Assembly (NCBI GenBank): GCA_964400735.1
Contig: CAYNVQ010000001.1
Location: forward strand, 248,001 to 312,000
Direction of reading: 5' to 3'
Length of the DNA stretch: 64,000 nt
From: CAYNVQ01 sp964400735
Lineage (GTDB): Bacteria; Acidobacteriota; Aminicenantia; Aminicenantales; Aminicenantaceae
The translations under genes and the position numbers were made by a program. Below the pieces are notes generated by a model, which did no database searches, had not been told where the DNA came from, and worked only from the letters and a program-made list of their open reading frames with translations. This document shows, in pieces, positions 26,457 to 35,503 of the stretch; position 1 is the stretch's first letter; each line of letters begins with the position of its first letter.

Positions 26457-26746
26457 TTCCTTCTTATCAACTGAAAATTTATCCCTGAAAGTCGGCGGTT
26501 AATCTCTATCTTCATTGCCTATAGTCCTACCCCTATGGGGAGCAACTCCCGCTTGAATTCTCGAGTATGGTTTGAGCTTCATGTCGAAGAATGCAACCGA
26601 ATATCTGGATTCTCCGTATTATTTTATAAGCCATTTTCATAGAACGGAAGTTTATGTAAAATAGAAAGAGTGTGTGAGTAGGGGAGAAAAGCGGAGTATT
26701 AAAGCCTGTACATGGGAATAACTGGATAAAGGGAGGAATCGGGAAA

Positions 26747-27457
26747 ATGAAGAAAGCTATTGTTTTGATGCTAGGGATATTTCTATTATCCAATGTTGAA
26801 TGCGTTACCCAGAAAAACAGAAAAGCCGAAGAGGAGAGGGGGGCTACTGAAAAGGAAAATCTGGTTAAACAAGAATTTTTGGAAGAAAAAAAGCCCTCTT
26901 TTCATGTCGAGGAATGGGAAAAGGGCCTGAATGAAAGACAGCCTCCCGTGCTCATCATGGATGCCATGGGTGTAAGGCCGGGAATGATTGTCGGAGAAGT
27001 GGGGGCTGGATCAGGAAGAATGACCATGTGGCTGGCCGAACGCGTCGGAGAAAAAGGTATGGTCTATGCGAACGACATCGACAAGGAAGCCTTAGAACAA
27101 CTCCGGCAACGATGCAAAAGAGATGGATTCAAAAATGTGAAAACAATCGTGGGAAAAATGGAAGATCCGGAGCTTCCCATCAATACTCTAGATATCGCTT
27201 TTATGATCAATGTCTACCATCACGTTGGTAATCCAGTTTCCCTAATACGTAACATTCACCCGAGCCTGAAACCTGGCGGGATCCTGGCTATCGTGGAGTG
27301 CGATCCTCACAAAGTGGATTGGGGAGAAGAGCATGGTTGTGCATCGAAAGACGAGATGATCGATAATCTAAAAAAAGCTGGATTTGAGGTAATAAGGATA
27401 GAATTATTTTTGGGGGAAGACAACCTTTATATCGCAAAACCGATTATTTCCTTTTAA
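26747..27457 (+). CDS. Putatively exported class I SAM-dependent methyltransferase
   Basis: The 236-residue protein begins with a basic residue pair and a hydrophobic stretch (KKAIVLMLGIFLLSNVEC) that looks like a signal peptide. A charged linker follows, then a class I methyltransferase fold from about residue 75. It has motif I EVGAGSGRMTMWLAERVG, YANDIDKEAL (acidic end of beta-2), FMINVYHHV and LKPGGILAIVE. Cys19 is not in a standard lipobox, so lipoprotein status is uncertain. The start ATG has AAAGGGAGGAATCGGG upstream. Export of a SAM enzyme is odd, because SAM is made in the cytoplasm; the signal could instead act as a membrane anchor. Its 3' end overlaps the convergent pseudogene by 14 bases. 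Confidence 0.8.
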   Translation: MKKAIVLMLGIFLLSNVECVTQKNRKAEEERGATEKENLVKQEFLEEKKPSFHVEEWEKGLNERQPPVLIMDAMGVRPGMIVGEVGAGSGRMTMWLAERVGEKGMVYANDIDKEALEQLRQRCKRDGFKNVKTIVGKMEDPELPINTLDIAFMINVYHHVGNPVSLIRNIHPSLKPGGILAIVECDPHKVDWGEEHGCASKDEMIDNLKKAGFEVIRIELFLGEDNLYIAKPIISF

Positions 27458-28285
27458 TTCTGATTTTACAGCCGGTGTCTATGTAGGCTCTGTCAAATTC
27501 AAGCCCGCAGTGTTCAGCTCGGTTTTTCATTATATACGAGAAGAGTTCGGTATATTCTTCAAAGGAAAATTTCGGGGTGGCGTGCCCTCTCTTCAGAACT
27601 TCTAAAGCCGCAAACGGAGAGCATTCGACCTCAGCCTCGTCGTAATCGGCAGAAATGACAGGGCATTGGGATCTGTAGAAATTGGATTCCATAATGACAA
27701 AATACAATGCGAACAGGGCTGCCCCTTCGATGAAAGGAAGCCAGGCATCCATGGCAACCTTGTAGCCAGGACCATCCAAGAAGGAATTTCGTGCCTGCTC
27801 CTCACCGAATTTATCTTTGAGGTAAAAATAAACCCAGATCCAGAAGTTCAAATCCGTTTCGGCGTTCATCCATTTCCGTTTTTCTTCGGGAATTTTGTAT
27901 ATGTTTTTATAGGGAAGCTTGGGTATTGAATACAGGGGAAAAAGTATTCCTTCGTTGTGGCAGATCTTCCATTGTCCATTTTCCTTAATCAATGTGAATA
28001 CAAAAAGATTTTTAGCCAGGTTGATAGTGAGCTCGACCTTTGCCTTTCCGCTTCACAGGATTTTCAGATGCCCAATCTCCATGGGCATAGAAGCTTTGTA
28101 TCGGCTGTAGACCTGAGCCAGAGATTCATAGAAACCCTTGAAAAAAGGATAAAAATCTTCAGTTGTGATCTTTTCAGGCAATATTTCTTCTCTCAGGATT
28201 TTCCGTGTTGATCGTTGTCCTCGATTCCATCGACTCCAGCTGTATAGTGGAGCTCCCAGCCGCTGATCTGGGGGAGATTCTGCAT
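27444..28285 (-). pseudogene. Broken gene, NTF2/SnoaL-like protein with frameshift and in-frame TGA
   Basis: Reading on the minus strand from ATG 28285 gives a protein-like start (MQNLPQISGWELHYTAGVDG). This meets a run of four A (28199-28202) where one base appears missing. The frame then continues LREEILPEKITTEDFYPF and stops at TGA 28055-28053 directly after GHLKIL. The same frame resumes at once with SGKAKVELTINLAKNLFVF and stays open for another 200 residues to 27444. With one added base and a sense codon it would make a protein of about 280 residues. The central part resembles a small NTF2/SnoaL-like fold by its pattern, a weak inference. The function is unknown. It follows the small membrane-protein gene at 28294. 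Confidence 0.7.
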
Positions 28286-28293
28286 CGGTTTCG

Positions 28294-28482
28294 TTAAAAG
28301 ACTTCCTTGTATAGCCAGTAGATAAAACCAAGGGTGTACACAATGATCAAAATCCAAACGATGATCGAGACAGTATCACTGAGGCGTCTCAGGAATGGGG
28401 TGCGGTTCTTTTCGCTTTTTCCGAATTGGGAAATGGCATAAACCAGAACAATGATGACCAGAAAATACAACCATCTTCGCAT
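28294..28482 (-). CDS. Small two-helix membrane protein
   Basis: I do not recognise a family. The 62-residue product has two strongly hydrophobic segments (WLYFLVIIVLVYAISQF and IIVWILIIVYTLGFIYWLY) joined by a basic/polar loop with SEKNRTPFLRRLSD. The codon pattern and the clean two-helix layout favour a real gene, but the ribosome site before the ATG at 28482 is weak. It ends nine bases before the restored start of the broken gene at 28285, so both may once have formed an operon. Confidence 0.55.
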   Translation of the reverse strand: MRRWLYFLVIIVLVYAISQFGKSEKNRTPFLRRLSDTVSIIVWILIIVYTLGFIYWLYKEVF

Positions 28483-28567
28483 GAGAGAATAACTTTTTTA
28501 TAAACCACGAAGGCCAAAGGCATTATTGAAAAAATGCCGTTGTTAGTCAAGACATCTGAAAAGGGAA

Positions 28568-29704
28568 TTAATGTTCCCAGCGAACCCTGTATTTATGAAT
28601 GAAGAGATACCCTTCCTCATTTTCTTCGATGGAATACACCCTATCTTTTTTCCAGATGCTGATATTTATCCTTGATGGGAATGAAGCGATATACCGTCCC
28701 TGGGGATCGAACACATCGTGTATGAATTCGTCTTTGCCGTTTCCTTTCTGAAAAGTCCGTACGACGATCCGGCCTTTCTCATCCAGAATAAAGGACTGAA
28801 ACGGGGGAAACGTGTCGGGAAACTCCATCATCTCCTTAATATTGATACCGCCCACATTCGGGACACCACCCAATCTGTCCAACATTTCTTCTATATCTTC
28901 TTCTGTGACTTTCTGCCGCTCATATTCCTTTCGTATACTTTTCAGGTGTTTTCCCTCGGGGGAATAGACCTTGATTTCATAATCCTGATTTCGACCGTAA
29001 TAGATGTTATCGGAATTGTCTAGTTGGTAAATCGATATCATTTCCATAGGATTAATTTTGTTGCCCGAGCCGGGGAGAGGCATAGGAAATTCGATTTTAT
29101 CCAGAGTAAATAAAGGTTCGAGCTCTGAGTCGAATTTTATGATCTCGAAGAACATATTCTGGCCTTCGAGCTTGAGTTCTCTCCCCAGATAATTTCCCTG
29201 ATGGTCCATGATAAGGCCGACCATGGTCATCTTATCGGCAAAGGATAAATGACGGATATATTTTCCTTCCTTAGTGAAATACACCAGCTTCTTCGATAAA
29301 CCGTCATCCACCACCAATTCCTGAGCGGGGGAAAGATGGATCCCGGATGCCATCTGGAATTCTGCCGGACCCTGCCCCTTTTCTCCGAATAAACGGACGA
29401 ACCGGCCTTCATCATCAAAAACTTTAACTTTTTGCTCTTTGAAATCGAGGGCAAAGATCGATCCCTCATCATCCACCACAAAACCGGTCAGTTGGGAGAA
29501 AGATTTTTCTGGATCATCTGATTCGCCGATGACGCTTTCTAGCTCGAAACTCACGTCGGACGGACTCTCTGTAGGAGGATTCGGTTTTTTTCCGTTTTGG
29601 ATTATTTGGACGCCATCGACGGTTTTGACCTCCTGCTCCAGAGCATAGGGAACGAACCCGACGGCAAGGATGAAAAATACTATCAAACGCCTCATCTTTT
29701 TCAT
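28568..29704 (-). CDS. Exported 6-bladed beta-propeller protein
   Basis: The 378-residue protein starts with a signal peptide (RRLIVFFILAVGFVPYAL). It then shows repeated NHL/6-bladed-propeller elements such as GFVVDDEGSIFALDFKEQK, VKVFDDEGRFVRLFGEKGQG and FILDEKGRIVVRTF. The GEKGQGPAEF motif is typical of this family, which is expanded in Bacteroidota and Aminicenantes-like genomes. These proteins are extracytoplasmic and likely bind ligands; no enzymatic residue can be assigned. The ATG at 29704 has AGGAG upstream, and a good promoter lies at 29729-29757. A paralogue is at 34322-35395. Confidence 0.85.
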   Translation of the reverse strand: MKKMRRLIVFFILAVGFVPYALEQEVKTVDGVQIIQNGKKPNPPTESPSDVSFELESVIGESDDPEKSFSQLTGFVVDDEGSIFALDFKEQKVKVFDDEGRFVRLFGEKGQGPAEFQMASGIHLSPAQELVVDDGLSKKLVYFTKEGKYIRHLSFADKMTMVGLIMDHQGNYLGRELKLEGQNMFFEIIKFDSELEPLFTLDKIEFPMPLPGSGNKINPMEMISIYQLDNSDNIYYGRNQDYEIKVYSPEGKHLKSIRKEYERQKVTEEDIEEMLDRLGGVPNVGGINIKEMMEFPDTFPPFQSFILDEKGRIVVRTFQKGNGKDEFIHDVFDPQGRYIASFPSRINISIWKKDRVYSIEENEEGYLFIHKYRVRWEH

Positions 29705-29728
29705 AATACTCCTCTATTCTTCACTTCC

Positions 29729-29757
29729 ATTATACGGAATTCCTCTCTTTTAGTTAA
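29729..29757 (-). promoter_or_regulatory. Promoter of the 28568-29704 propeller gene
   Basis: On the minus strand TTAACT (29757-29752) and a perfect TATAAT (29734-29729) are separated by 17 bases, 25 bases before the start codon. Confidence 0.5.
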
Positions 29758-29912
29758 AGAACTGACTTTTTATCCAAGGCATCCCGATTTACGGTTCAAT
29801 TTTTTTTGAAAACCAGGCCGGCTAACGAACCAGCCTGACTGTTTGTTCATCTATCATGAAAATTAGGCTGTTTCCTTCTCTTTTTTTCGCAAAACGATTA
29901 GAATAGCACAAC

Positions 29913-30698
29913 ATGAAAAAATTAAGAAAATATGGAAAGCCTCCTATGAAAATTGCCGTTATCCACGGGGGGCCTGGTGCTCCCGGAGAAATGGCTCCTG
30001 TGGCTCGTAAGCTATCTTCTATTAAGGGCGTTCTGGAACCGTTCCAATCAGCCATGACAATCGAAGGTCAAATAAAGGAGCTCAAGGAAGTTTTAGAGAA
30101 AGGAAGAGATCTTCCTTTGATACTGATTGGCTGGTCGTGGGGCGCTTGGCTTGTTTTCATCTTTGCCTGTCGATATCCTACTTTCGTTAAAAAAATCATT
30201 CTCATCGGAAGCGGGCCGTTCGAAGAAAAATATGCTCGAAATATAATGCAAACCCGTTTGAGTCGAATGACTGAAAAGGAAAAATACGAAGTGCTTTTCA
30301 TCATGAAAATATTAGATGATCCAAGCATCGCGGATAAAAACGAGATTCTGAAGCGGTTCGGAAAGATAATTTCTAAGGCAGATGCCTACGCTCCTTTAGC
30401 CCACAAGTCAGAAATATTGGAGTGCCGGTATGATCTATATCGTACTGTTTGGAAACAAGCCTCTCAATTGAGAAGCAGTGGCCGGCTCCTTGGATTCGGA
30501 AAGAGAATCAAATGTCCTGTCATCGGTATTCACGGTGACTACGACCCACATCCCTTTGAAGGTGTCAAAAATCCTCTCTCCCATGTCCTGAAAGACTTTC
30601 GTTTTATCCTTCTGGAAAAATGCGGCCATCAACCTTGGATCGAAAAGTATGCCAAAGAGAAATTTTTCGAGACCCTTAAGAATGAAGTTCGGAGGTAA
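29913..30698 (+). CDS. Alpha/beta hydrolase
   Basis: The 261-residue cytoplasmic protein has an alpha/beta-hydrolase fold. It has an oxyanion-side HGGPGAPGEM near the start, the nucleophile elbow GWSWGAW, the acid in GIHGDYDPHPFEG and the catalytic His in LEKCGHQPWIEKYA. The substrate is unknown; an esterase or peptidase-like role is possible. The longest frame starts at ATG 29913, but ATG 29946 (MKIAVIHGGP) fits the fold start better, and neither has a convincing ribosome site. It stands alone between a divergent propeller gene and tex. Confidence 0.82.
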   Translation: MKKLRKYGKPPMKIAVIHGGPGAPGEMAPVARKLSSIKGVLEPFQSAMTIEGQIKELKEVLEKGRDLPLILIGWSWGAWLVFIFACRYPTFVKKIILIGSGPFEEKYARNIMQTRLSRMTEKEKYEVLFIMKILDDPSIADKNEILKRFGKIISKADAYAPLAHKSEILECRYDLYRTVWKQASQLRSSGRLLGFGKRIKCPVIGIHGDYDPHPFEGVKNPLSHVLKDFRFILLEKCGHQPWIEKYAKEKFFETLKNEVRR

Positions 30699-30801
30699 TT
30701 GAAAAGCGATTGAATTCTTTGCCGAAGCAGGCCATTCCATCTCGATTCCTTTAAATGAGAGAAGCGGAATCGAGGACTGAAAGGAGATAGAATACGAGAA
30801 A

Positions 30802-32946
30802 ATGGATATTGTTAAACAACTCGCTTTACAGCTCAATCTCCGACCAGAACAAGTCGCTAACACCCTGGAGCTAGTGAGAGAAGGGGCAACTGTGCCCTTT
30901 ATTGCCCGTTACAGGAAGGAACGAACGGGGAATCTAGATGAGAACCAAATCCGCGGTATCGAAAAAGGCTACGTGTATTTTACGAAACTTGAAGAAAGAC
31001 GCCAATCCATCCTTGAATCCATAAAGGCACAAGATAAGCTCGTACCTGAACTAGAGGAAAAAATAAAGAATGTGACAAACAAGACGGAGTTGGAAGACCT
31101 CTATCTGCCTTTCCGACCCAAAAAAATGACTAGAGCTTCAAGAGCTCGTGAGGCAGGATTAGTGCCTCTGGCTAGTTGGCTGCGAGAACTCCGGGAGGAC
31201 TCTGCAAACCTTTTAGCACGGGCAGGAGAGTTTATCAACGATGAAAAGGGTTATGCCACTCCGGAAAAGGCGCTTCAAGGAGCTTGCGACATTCTGGCCG
31301 AAGAACTGGCTGACCACGCTGAATTTCGTAAATGGCTTAGGGAACTTGCGGTAAAAGAAGGATTCCTATCATCCAGGCCGCGAAAGGAATATACCGAACA
31401 GAAATCAAAATACCAGATGTATTATAATTTTAAAGAAAAATTGGACCATATTGCCTCCCACAGGCTGCTCGCTTTGCTTCGAGGAGAGAAGGAAAAAGTT
31501 TTGAGCCTCAAGCTCGAACTGCCCGACGAAAAAGCTTTGGGTTTTCTGGAGTCGGCCTTTGTTCGTTATCCTCACGGAGCCGCTGCCCTCCTCCTGAAAG
31601 AGATTGTCAAGGATAGCTATGCACGCCTGCTTTTTCCGGCTATAGAGACGGAAATCCGACGTGAGCTTCGCGACAAGGCCGAGCAAGAAGCTTGTGAGGT
31701 CTTCGCGGAGAATTTACGTGACCTCCTCCTGGCTCCGCCGGCTGGCCACAGACCGGTTTTAGGTATCGATCCCGGATTCCGTACTGGGTGCAAGATCGCT
31801 GCTTTGGAAGAAACAGGAAGATTCCTGGAACACCAGACCATCTATCCTCACCCGCCACAGAATGAAAAAGAGGAGGCAAAAGAGATCATTCTCAGAATGA
31901 TTGAAAATTACAAAATTGAACTGATCGCTGTGGGCAACGGAACCGCTGGCAGAGAAACGAACGATTTTATCCGCAAAACAATAGCAGAGATCAATGAGGA
32001 CAGACGGCCCCTCTGTGTCATGGTCAGTGAGGCAGGTGCCAGCGTGTACAGCGCATCGGAGGCAGCGGCTGAGGAATTCCCGAATTTCGATGTCACCGTA
32101 CGCGGCGCTATCTCTATCGGACGCAGATTGCAAGATCCGCTGTCTGAGCTCGTCAAAATCGACCCCAAATCGTTAGGAGTAGGGCAGTACCAACACGACG
32201 TGAATCAGACGACCCTGAAGGCTGTACTGGAAGAAGTGGTGGAAAGCTGTGTCAACCTCGTCGGCGTTGACCTTAATCTGGCCTCGGCAGAGCTTCTCAA
32301 ATACGTGTCCGGTCTGAACCGGACGACAGCGCTGAATATTGTAGCCTTCAGGGACGAACGTGGGGCTTTTACCTCTAGGGAGGAATTGAAGCTCGTCTCT
32401 GGTATAGGAGAGAAGGCCTTCGAACAGGCTGCCGGATTTTTAAGGATTCCAGGCGCACCTAATCCCCTCGATAATTCGGCCGTTCATCCTGAACGCTACG
32501 CCCTTGTTCAGCAGATGGCTCTCTCTATCAATGCTTCATTGGAAAAAATCATAGGGAATAGAGAGATCATCCGGAATATTCCTCAAGAACGGTTCATCTC
32601 CGAGGATATCGGATTCCCCACTATCCGGGATATTCTTGCGGAGCTTGAAAAGCCAGGACGGGATCCGCGTCGGGAATTCCAGTATGCCCGTTTCTCTGAA
32701 GAAGTCAGGGGTATTACCGACCTTGAAGAGGGAATGGTGCTCGAAGGCACAGTGACAAACGTTACCAACTTTGGGGCCTTCGTGGATATCGGCATTCATC
32801 AGGAAGGTCTGGTCCATATTTCTCAGATCGCGGATTGTTTTGTGAATGATCCCCATGATTTCTTAAAGGCCGGACAGATCGTCAGGGTCAAGGTGGTTAA
32901 AATAGATGCGGACCTCAATCGGGTTAGTCTGTCTCTAAAAATCTAG
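30802..32946 (+). CDS. tex: Tex, S1-domain RNA-binding transcription accessory protein
   Basis: Tex binds nucleic acid and affects transcription in several bacteria. The 714-residue protein has the N-terminal Tex domain (VPFIARYRKERTGNLDE, LEDLYLPFRPKKMTRA), and an RNase H-like YqgF domain (VLGIDPGFRTGCKIAALE). It also has the helix-hairpin-helix pair (LKLVSGIGEKAFEQAAGFL) and a C-terminal S1 domain (GTVTNVTNFGAFVDIG, GLVHISQIAD). Its length is close to the family's usual 720-780. The ATG at 30802 has GGAG about 17 bases upstream, somewhat far. It is followed by a methyltransferase stub and then a convergent oxidoreductase. Confidence 0.95.
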   Translation: MDIVKQLALQLNLRPEQVANTLELVREGATVPFIARYRKERTGNLDENQIRGIEKGYVYFTKLEERRQSILESIKAQDKLVPELEEKIKNVTNKTELEDLYLPFRPKKMTRASRAREAGLVPLASWLRELREDSANLLARAGEFINDEKGYATPEKALQGACDILAEELADHAEFRKWLRELAVKEGFLSSRPRKEYTEQKSKYQMYYNFKEKLDHIASHRLLALLRGEKEKVLSLKLELPDEKALGFLESAFVRYPHGAAALLLKEIVKDSYARLLFPAIETEIRRELRDKAEQEACEVFAENLRDLLLAPPAGHRPVLGIDPGFRTGCKIAALEETGRFLEHQTIYPHPPQNEKEEAKEIILRMIENYKIELIAVGNGTAGRETNDFIRKTIAEINEDRRPLCVMVSEAGASVYSASEAAAEEFPNFDVTVRGAISIGRRLQDPLSELVKIDPKSLGVGQYQHDVNQTTLKAVLEEVVESCVNLVGVDLNLASAELLKYVSGLNRTTALNIVAFRDERGAFTSREELKLVSGIGEKAFEQAAGFLRIPGAPNPLDNSAVHPERYALVQQMALSINASLEKIIGNREIIRNIPQERFISEDIGFPTIRDILAELEKPGRDPRREFQYARFSEEVRGITDLEEGMVLEGTVTNVTNFGAFVDIGIHQEGLVHISQIADCFVNDPHDFLKAGQIVRVKVVKIDADLNRVSLSLKI

Positions 32947-32981
32947 AGCTGAAAGAAAGGAAATACTCCCAAGATGAATTA

Positions 32982-33158
32982 ATGAACAATTACGACCGAG
33001 ACATACTCTCTTCCCAAAAATCGAAAAAATGCTATGAGATTACCTCCCCGCTAATTCAGCAGTACCTACAGGCGAAGATCGAATTTGTCCTGGAGATACC
33101 GAAAAGGTCAACTCTCGAGTTAAGCCGGGATCAAAGAATGTTAAAAATCTCAGAATAA
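32982..33158 (+). pseudogene. N-terminal stub of a class I methyltransferase
   Basis: A 58-codon frame from ATG 32982 reads MNNYDRDILSSQKSKKCYEI, then SPLIQQYLQAKIEFVLEIP and STLELSRDQRMLKISE before TAA. The pattern (tyrosine-rich start, YLxxxIEFVL helix, then LEL) matches the beginning of small SAM methyltransferases. In those proteins the next residues should be a GCGxGR-type SAM loop; here it is SRDQRM, and the protein ends. I read it as a decayed or truncated copy. It lies in the 222 bases between tex and the minus-strand oxidoreductase. No ribosome site is clear, so it may not be translated. Confidence 0.5.
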
Positions 33159-33168
33159 AACTGGGGAT

Positions 33169-34185
33169 TCAGGGTACAAGAACGACCTTCCCGATATTTT
33201 TTCCTTTCTCGAGGTAACGGTGAGCCTCAGCCACCTCCTCAAAAGTGAAGCTCCTATCCACATAAGGTCTAATCCAGCCCTCATCCACCCCTTTCATGAT
33301 CTCCTTCATCCACGTACGCATCCTTTGCTCATCCCCCCACATGTGGCCGATGTTCACACCGAAGATCCCTTTGTTCGCATTCATCAGTCTCACCGGATGA
33401 AAGCGGGGCATCTGCAAAACCGTCTTCACGAGATTGAACTTCACACCCAACTTTGTACGGGTCGCCGTCGAAAGACCGAAGAGACCGAGACGGCCCGTCC
33501 GGCTGAGCGCCCTATAGCTTCTCCAGGTATTTTTGCCTCCGATAGGATCGATGATGACCTCGACACCTTTTCCCGCGGTCGATTTCATTATTTTCTGTAG
33601 CCAATCCTGAGTTCGATAGTCGATCACATAATCCAGCCCTTTTTCCTTTAGAAACGCATGCTTCCATGCGCTCGCTGTCCCGAAAGTCACGGCGCCGATA
33701 TGTTTCGCTATTTCGAGAGCCGCGAGTCCCACTCCGCCTCCTGCATTATGGATTAAAATTTTCTCTCCCTTTTTTAATCCACCCATCACGACCAGCATTT
33801 GATATGCCGTGAGATAGTTCACAAGAATGGCCGCGGCTTGTTCGAAGCTTAACGATTCAGGCTTTTCAGTCACAAAAGATTGGGGCGTTACCAATTTTTC
33901 GGAATATCCACCAAACTGAGCAGCTGCGATTACCGATCTCCCGACCAGACCGGGATCCACGCCTTCTCCTACCGATTCTATTTCACCGGAAATCTCATAA
34001 CCCACCACACATGGTTTTTTCGGAGCATCGGGATATATCCCTTTTCGGGCCATTATATCCGCAAAATTGATGCCGGACGCTTTAACCTTGATTTTGACCT
34101 CGTCTCTTCCAGGAGATGGCTCTTCCACTTCTTGGATTTTTAAAACACTCACGTCACCTGACTTGGTCATCACAATCTGCCGCAT
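33169..34185 (-). CDS. Zinc-independent quinone oxidoreductase / VAT1-like medium-chain reductase
   Basis: The 338-residue protein belongs to the medium-chain dehydrogenase/reductase family. The N-terminal GroES-like domain shows KASGINFADIMARKGIYP and PCVVGYEISGEIESVGEGV. The nucleotide-binding domain shows ILIHNAGGGVGLAALEIAKH and VIIDPIGGKN. Catalytic zinc Cys/His ligands are missing, as in quinone oxidoreductases, and the motif spacing is close to VAT1-like enzymes. It probably reduces an enone or quinone with NADPH. The start at 34185 has GAGGAG nine bases before it. It is convergent with tex. Confidence 0.87.
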   Translation of the reverse strand: MRQIVMTKSGDVSVLKIQEVEEPSPGRDEVKIKVKASGINFADIMARKGIYPDAPKKPCVVGYEISGEIESVGEGVDPGLVGRSVIAAAQFGGYSEKLVTPQSFVTEKPESLSFEQAAAILVNYLTAYQMLVVMGGLKKGEKILIHNAGGGVGLAALEIAKHIGAVTFGTASAWKHAFLKEKGLDYVIDYRTQDWLQKIMKSTAGKGVEVIIDPIGGKNTWRSYRALSRTGRLGLFGLSTATRTKLGVKFNLVKTVLQMPRFHPVRLMNANKGIFGVNIGHMWGDEQRMRTWMKEIMKGVDEGWIRPYVDRSFTFEEVAEAHRYLEKGKNIGKVVLVP

Positions 34186-34321
34186 TGGCTATTCTCCTCA
34201 TTTTTTTGTAAGGGTTCTTCCCTTTGCCGTCATGCATCGATTTCTTTGCTGATACGACCGCAGAAAGTTCGTTCTATCGTCTCACGCAAATGTCAGGTTA
34301 ATATAAGACAGAAAGTAGGGC

Positions 34322-35395
34322 TTAACCGTCTATCACTTTGTATTTGACGATTTGAATGAGCTCATCGGGATCCTTTTCGCGGACAAAAAGGGAATTCCCT
34401 TGGATGCTCATCAGGGTTCCTTCTGTCTGGAGATAAAAACAATCGACATATTGCCCTTCGAGATTAAAAACGTCGAAAAGAATGCCTTTTTTTTCGTCTT
34501 TCTGAGAGGTGCGTACCCACAGATTGTCTTCGTACATGAACAAACCGTTGATGTCATTGAGGTATTCTGATCCGGGAGGTTCATGTCTTTTGCCCTCGAT
34601 AATGATGGCTGCCCCGCCTTCGCCCTTAGGCCGCTTAATCCTTTTATAGCTTCTATTGAAATGGCAGAGGAGACTTTGGGATTCGCAGTCATAAAGATGC
34701 ACCATGTATTCCTGGGTGTGTGAGATAAACAGGTATCGATCTGGATAAGGGACCGAAAGCACGCTGCACCCACTAGCCCAGGCTCCTCCGGCGACCAGGG
34801 CCTTCAGGGGAAAAGAGATAAGTTCCCTCTGTTCATTTGTTTTTTCTGAAACTTCGATGAGCATATAGGGGATTTCCAATACTTCGGGCTTTTCAGGACG
34901 GGAAGGGATTCCGGATTTGAGGAGGTAGAATTTCCCGTCAAGATAAAGCTGAAGATCTGCACGGGAGCCCATCGTTTGGAGAGACAGCTCTTTGATGAGT
35001 TCTCCTTGGTGATCGAACCAGACTATTTTGTTCGGGTAGTTGTTGTGTACGATGAGGGTGTTTTCGAGGACGATAAAATGGCTTACATAATTGAGCTCTC
35101 CAGGACCCTGTCCCTTTCGAAAGAAATTGCGTATGAAATTTCCTTTTTTATCAAGGTGTATGAGCTGTTCACGATCGTAAAAGAAATATGATCCATCCGG
35201 TGCCATTTTTATTTCTCCTGGATATTGCAGGAAAAATTCTCCGCTTTTGTCCGTGATTCTCAATTCTTCTTGGAGTTTCAGGACTCGGCCGGCGTTTTTG
35301 CTCAGAGGTTTTTCAGGGCTTTTGATGATTTCTTGTGAAAAACCAGTTTTGAGAAGAAGGAAGATAAAACTTAACACAAGCAAAAATTTTTTCAT
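34322..35395 (-). CDS. Exported 6-bladed beta-propeller protein
   Basis: The 357-residue protein has a signal peptide (KFLLVLSFIFLLLKTGFS). Propeller-type repeats follow, such as GEIKMAPDGSYFFYDREQL, FIRNFFRKGQGPGELNYVS and IVWFDHQGELIKELSLQ. The RKGQGPGE motif marks it as a relative of the propeller at 28568-29704, with low overall identity. Its binding partner is unknown. The start has a strong GGAGGAAGTTGA ribosome site. A 10-base-arm inverted repeat (35417-35460) lies just upstream and may control it. Confidence 0.85.
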   Translation of the reverse strand: MKKFLLVLSFIFLLLKTGFSQEIIKSPEKPLSKNAGRVLKLQEELRITDKSGEFFLQYPGEIKMAPDGSYFFYDREQLIHLDKKGNFIRNFFRKGQGPGELNYVSHFIVLENTLIVHNNYPNKIVWFDHQGELIKELSLQTMGSRADLQLYLDGKFYLLKSGIPSRPEKPEVLEIPYMLIEVSEKTNEQRELISFPLKALVAGGAWASGCSVLSVPYPDRYLFISHTQEYMVHLYDCESQSLLCHFNRSYKRIKRPKGEGGAAIIIEGKRHEPPGSEYLNDINGLFMYEDNLWVRTSQKDEKKGILFDVFNLEGQYVDCFYLQTEGTLMSIQGNSLFVREKDPDELIQIVKYKVIDG

Positions 35396-35416
35396 TCAAC
35401 TTCCTCCGCGTCCAAG

Positions 35417-35460
35417 GCGTAATGTCCCAACTTGAAATATTCTATATCATGACATTATGC
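35417..35460. repeat. Inverted repeat upstream of propeller gene
   Basis: GCGTAATGTC (35417-35426) and GACATTATGC (35451-35460) are complementary apart from one base, separated by 24 bases. The element lies 22 bases upstream of the start of the minus-strand gene at 35395 and so overlaps its expected promoter. An operator is the simplest reading. Confidence 0.4.
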
Positions 35461-35503
35461 AGTATTATGAAAGATTTTTCTTATCGAGTAAATACTTGAT
35501 GAA

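Noticed and set aside
26530..26550. Possible terminator or switch after rho
   Set aside because: CCCC-TAT-GGGG and GGGAG-CAA-CTCCC are two short exclusive hairpins, but there is no T tract and no sign of conservation. The rest of the 290-base interval 26457-26746 also shows nothing firm.
28053..28055. Selenocysteine at the in-frame TGA
   Set aside because: The gene also carries a missing base 145 bases earlier and I see no hairpin right after the TGA that looks like a bacterial SECIS; decay is simpler.
29813..29836. Imperfect hairpin CAGGC...GCCTG between divergent genes
   Set aside because: It lies upstream of both genes, has a mismatch and no useful T tract.
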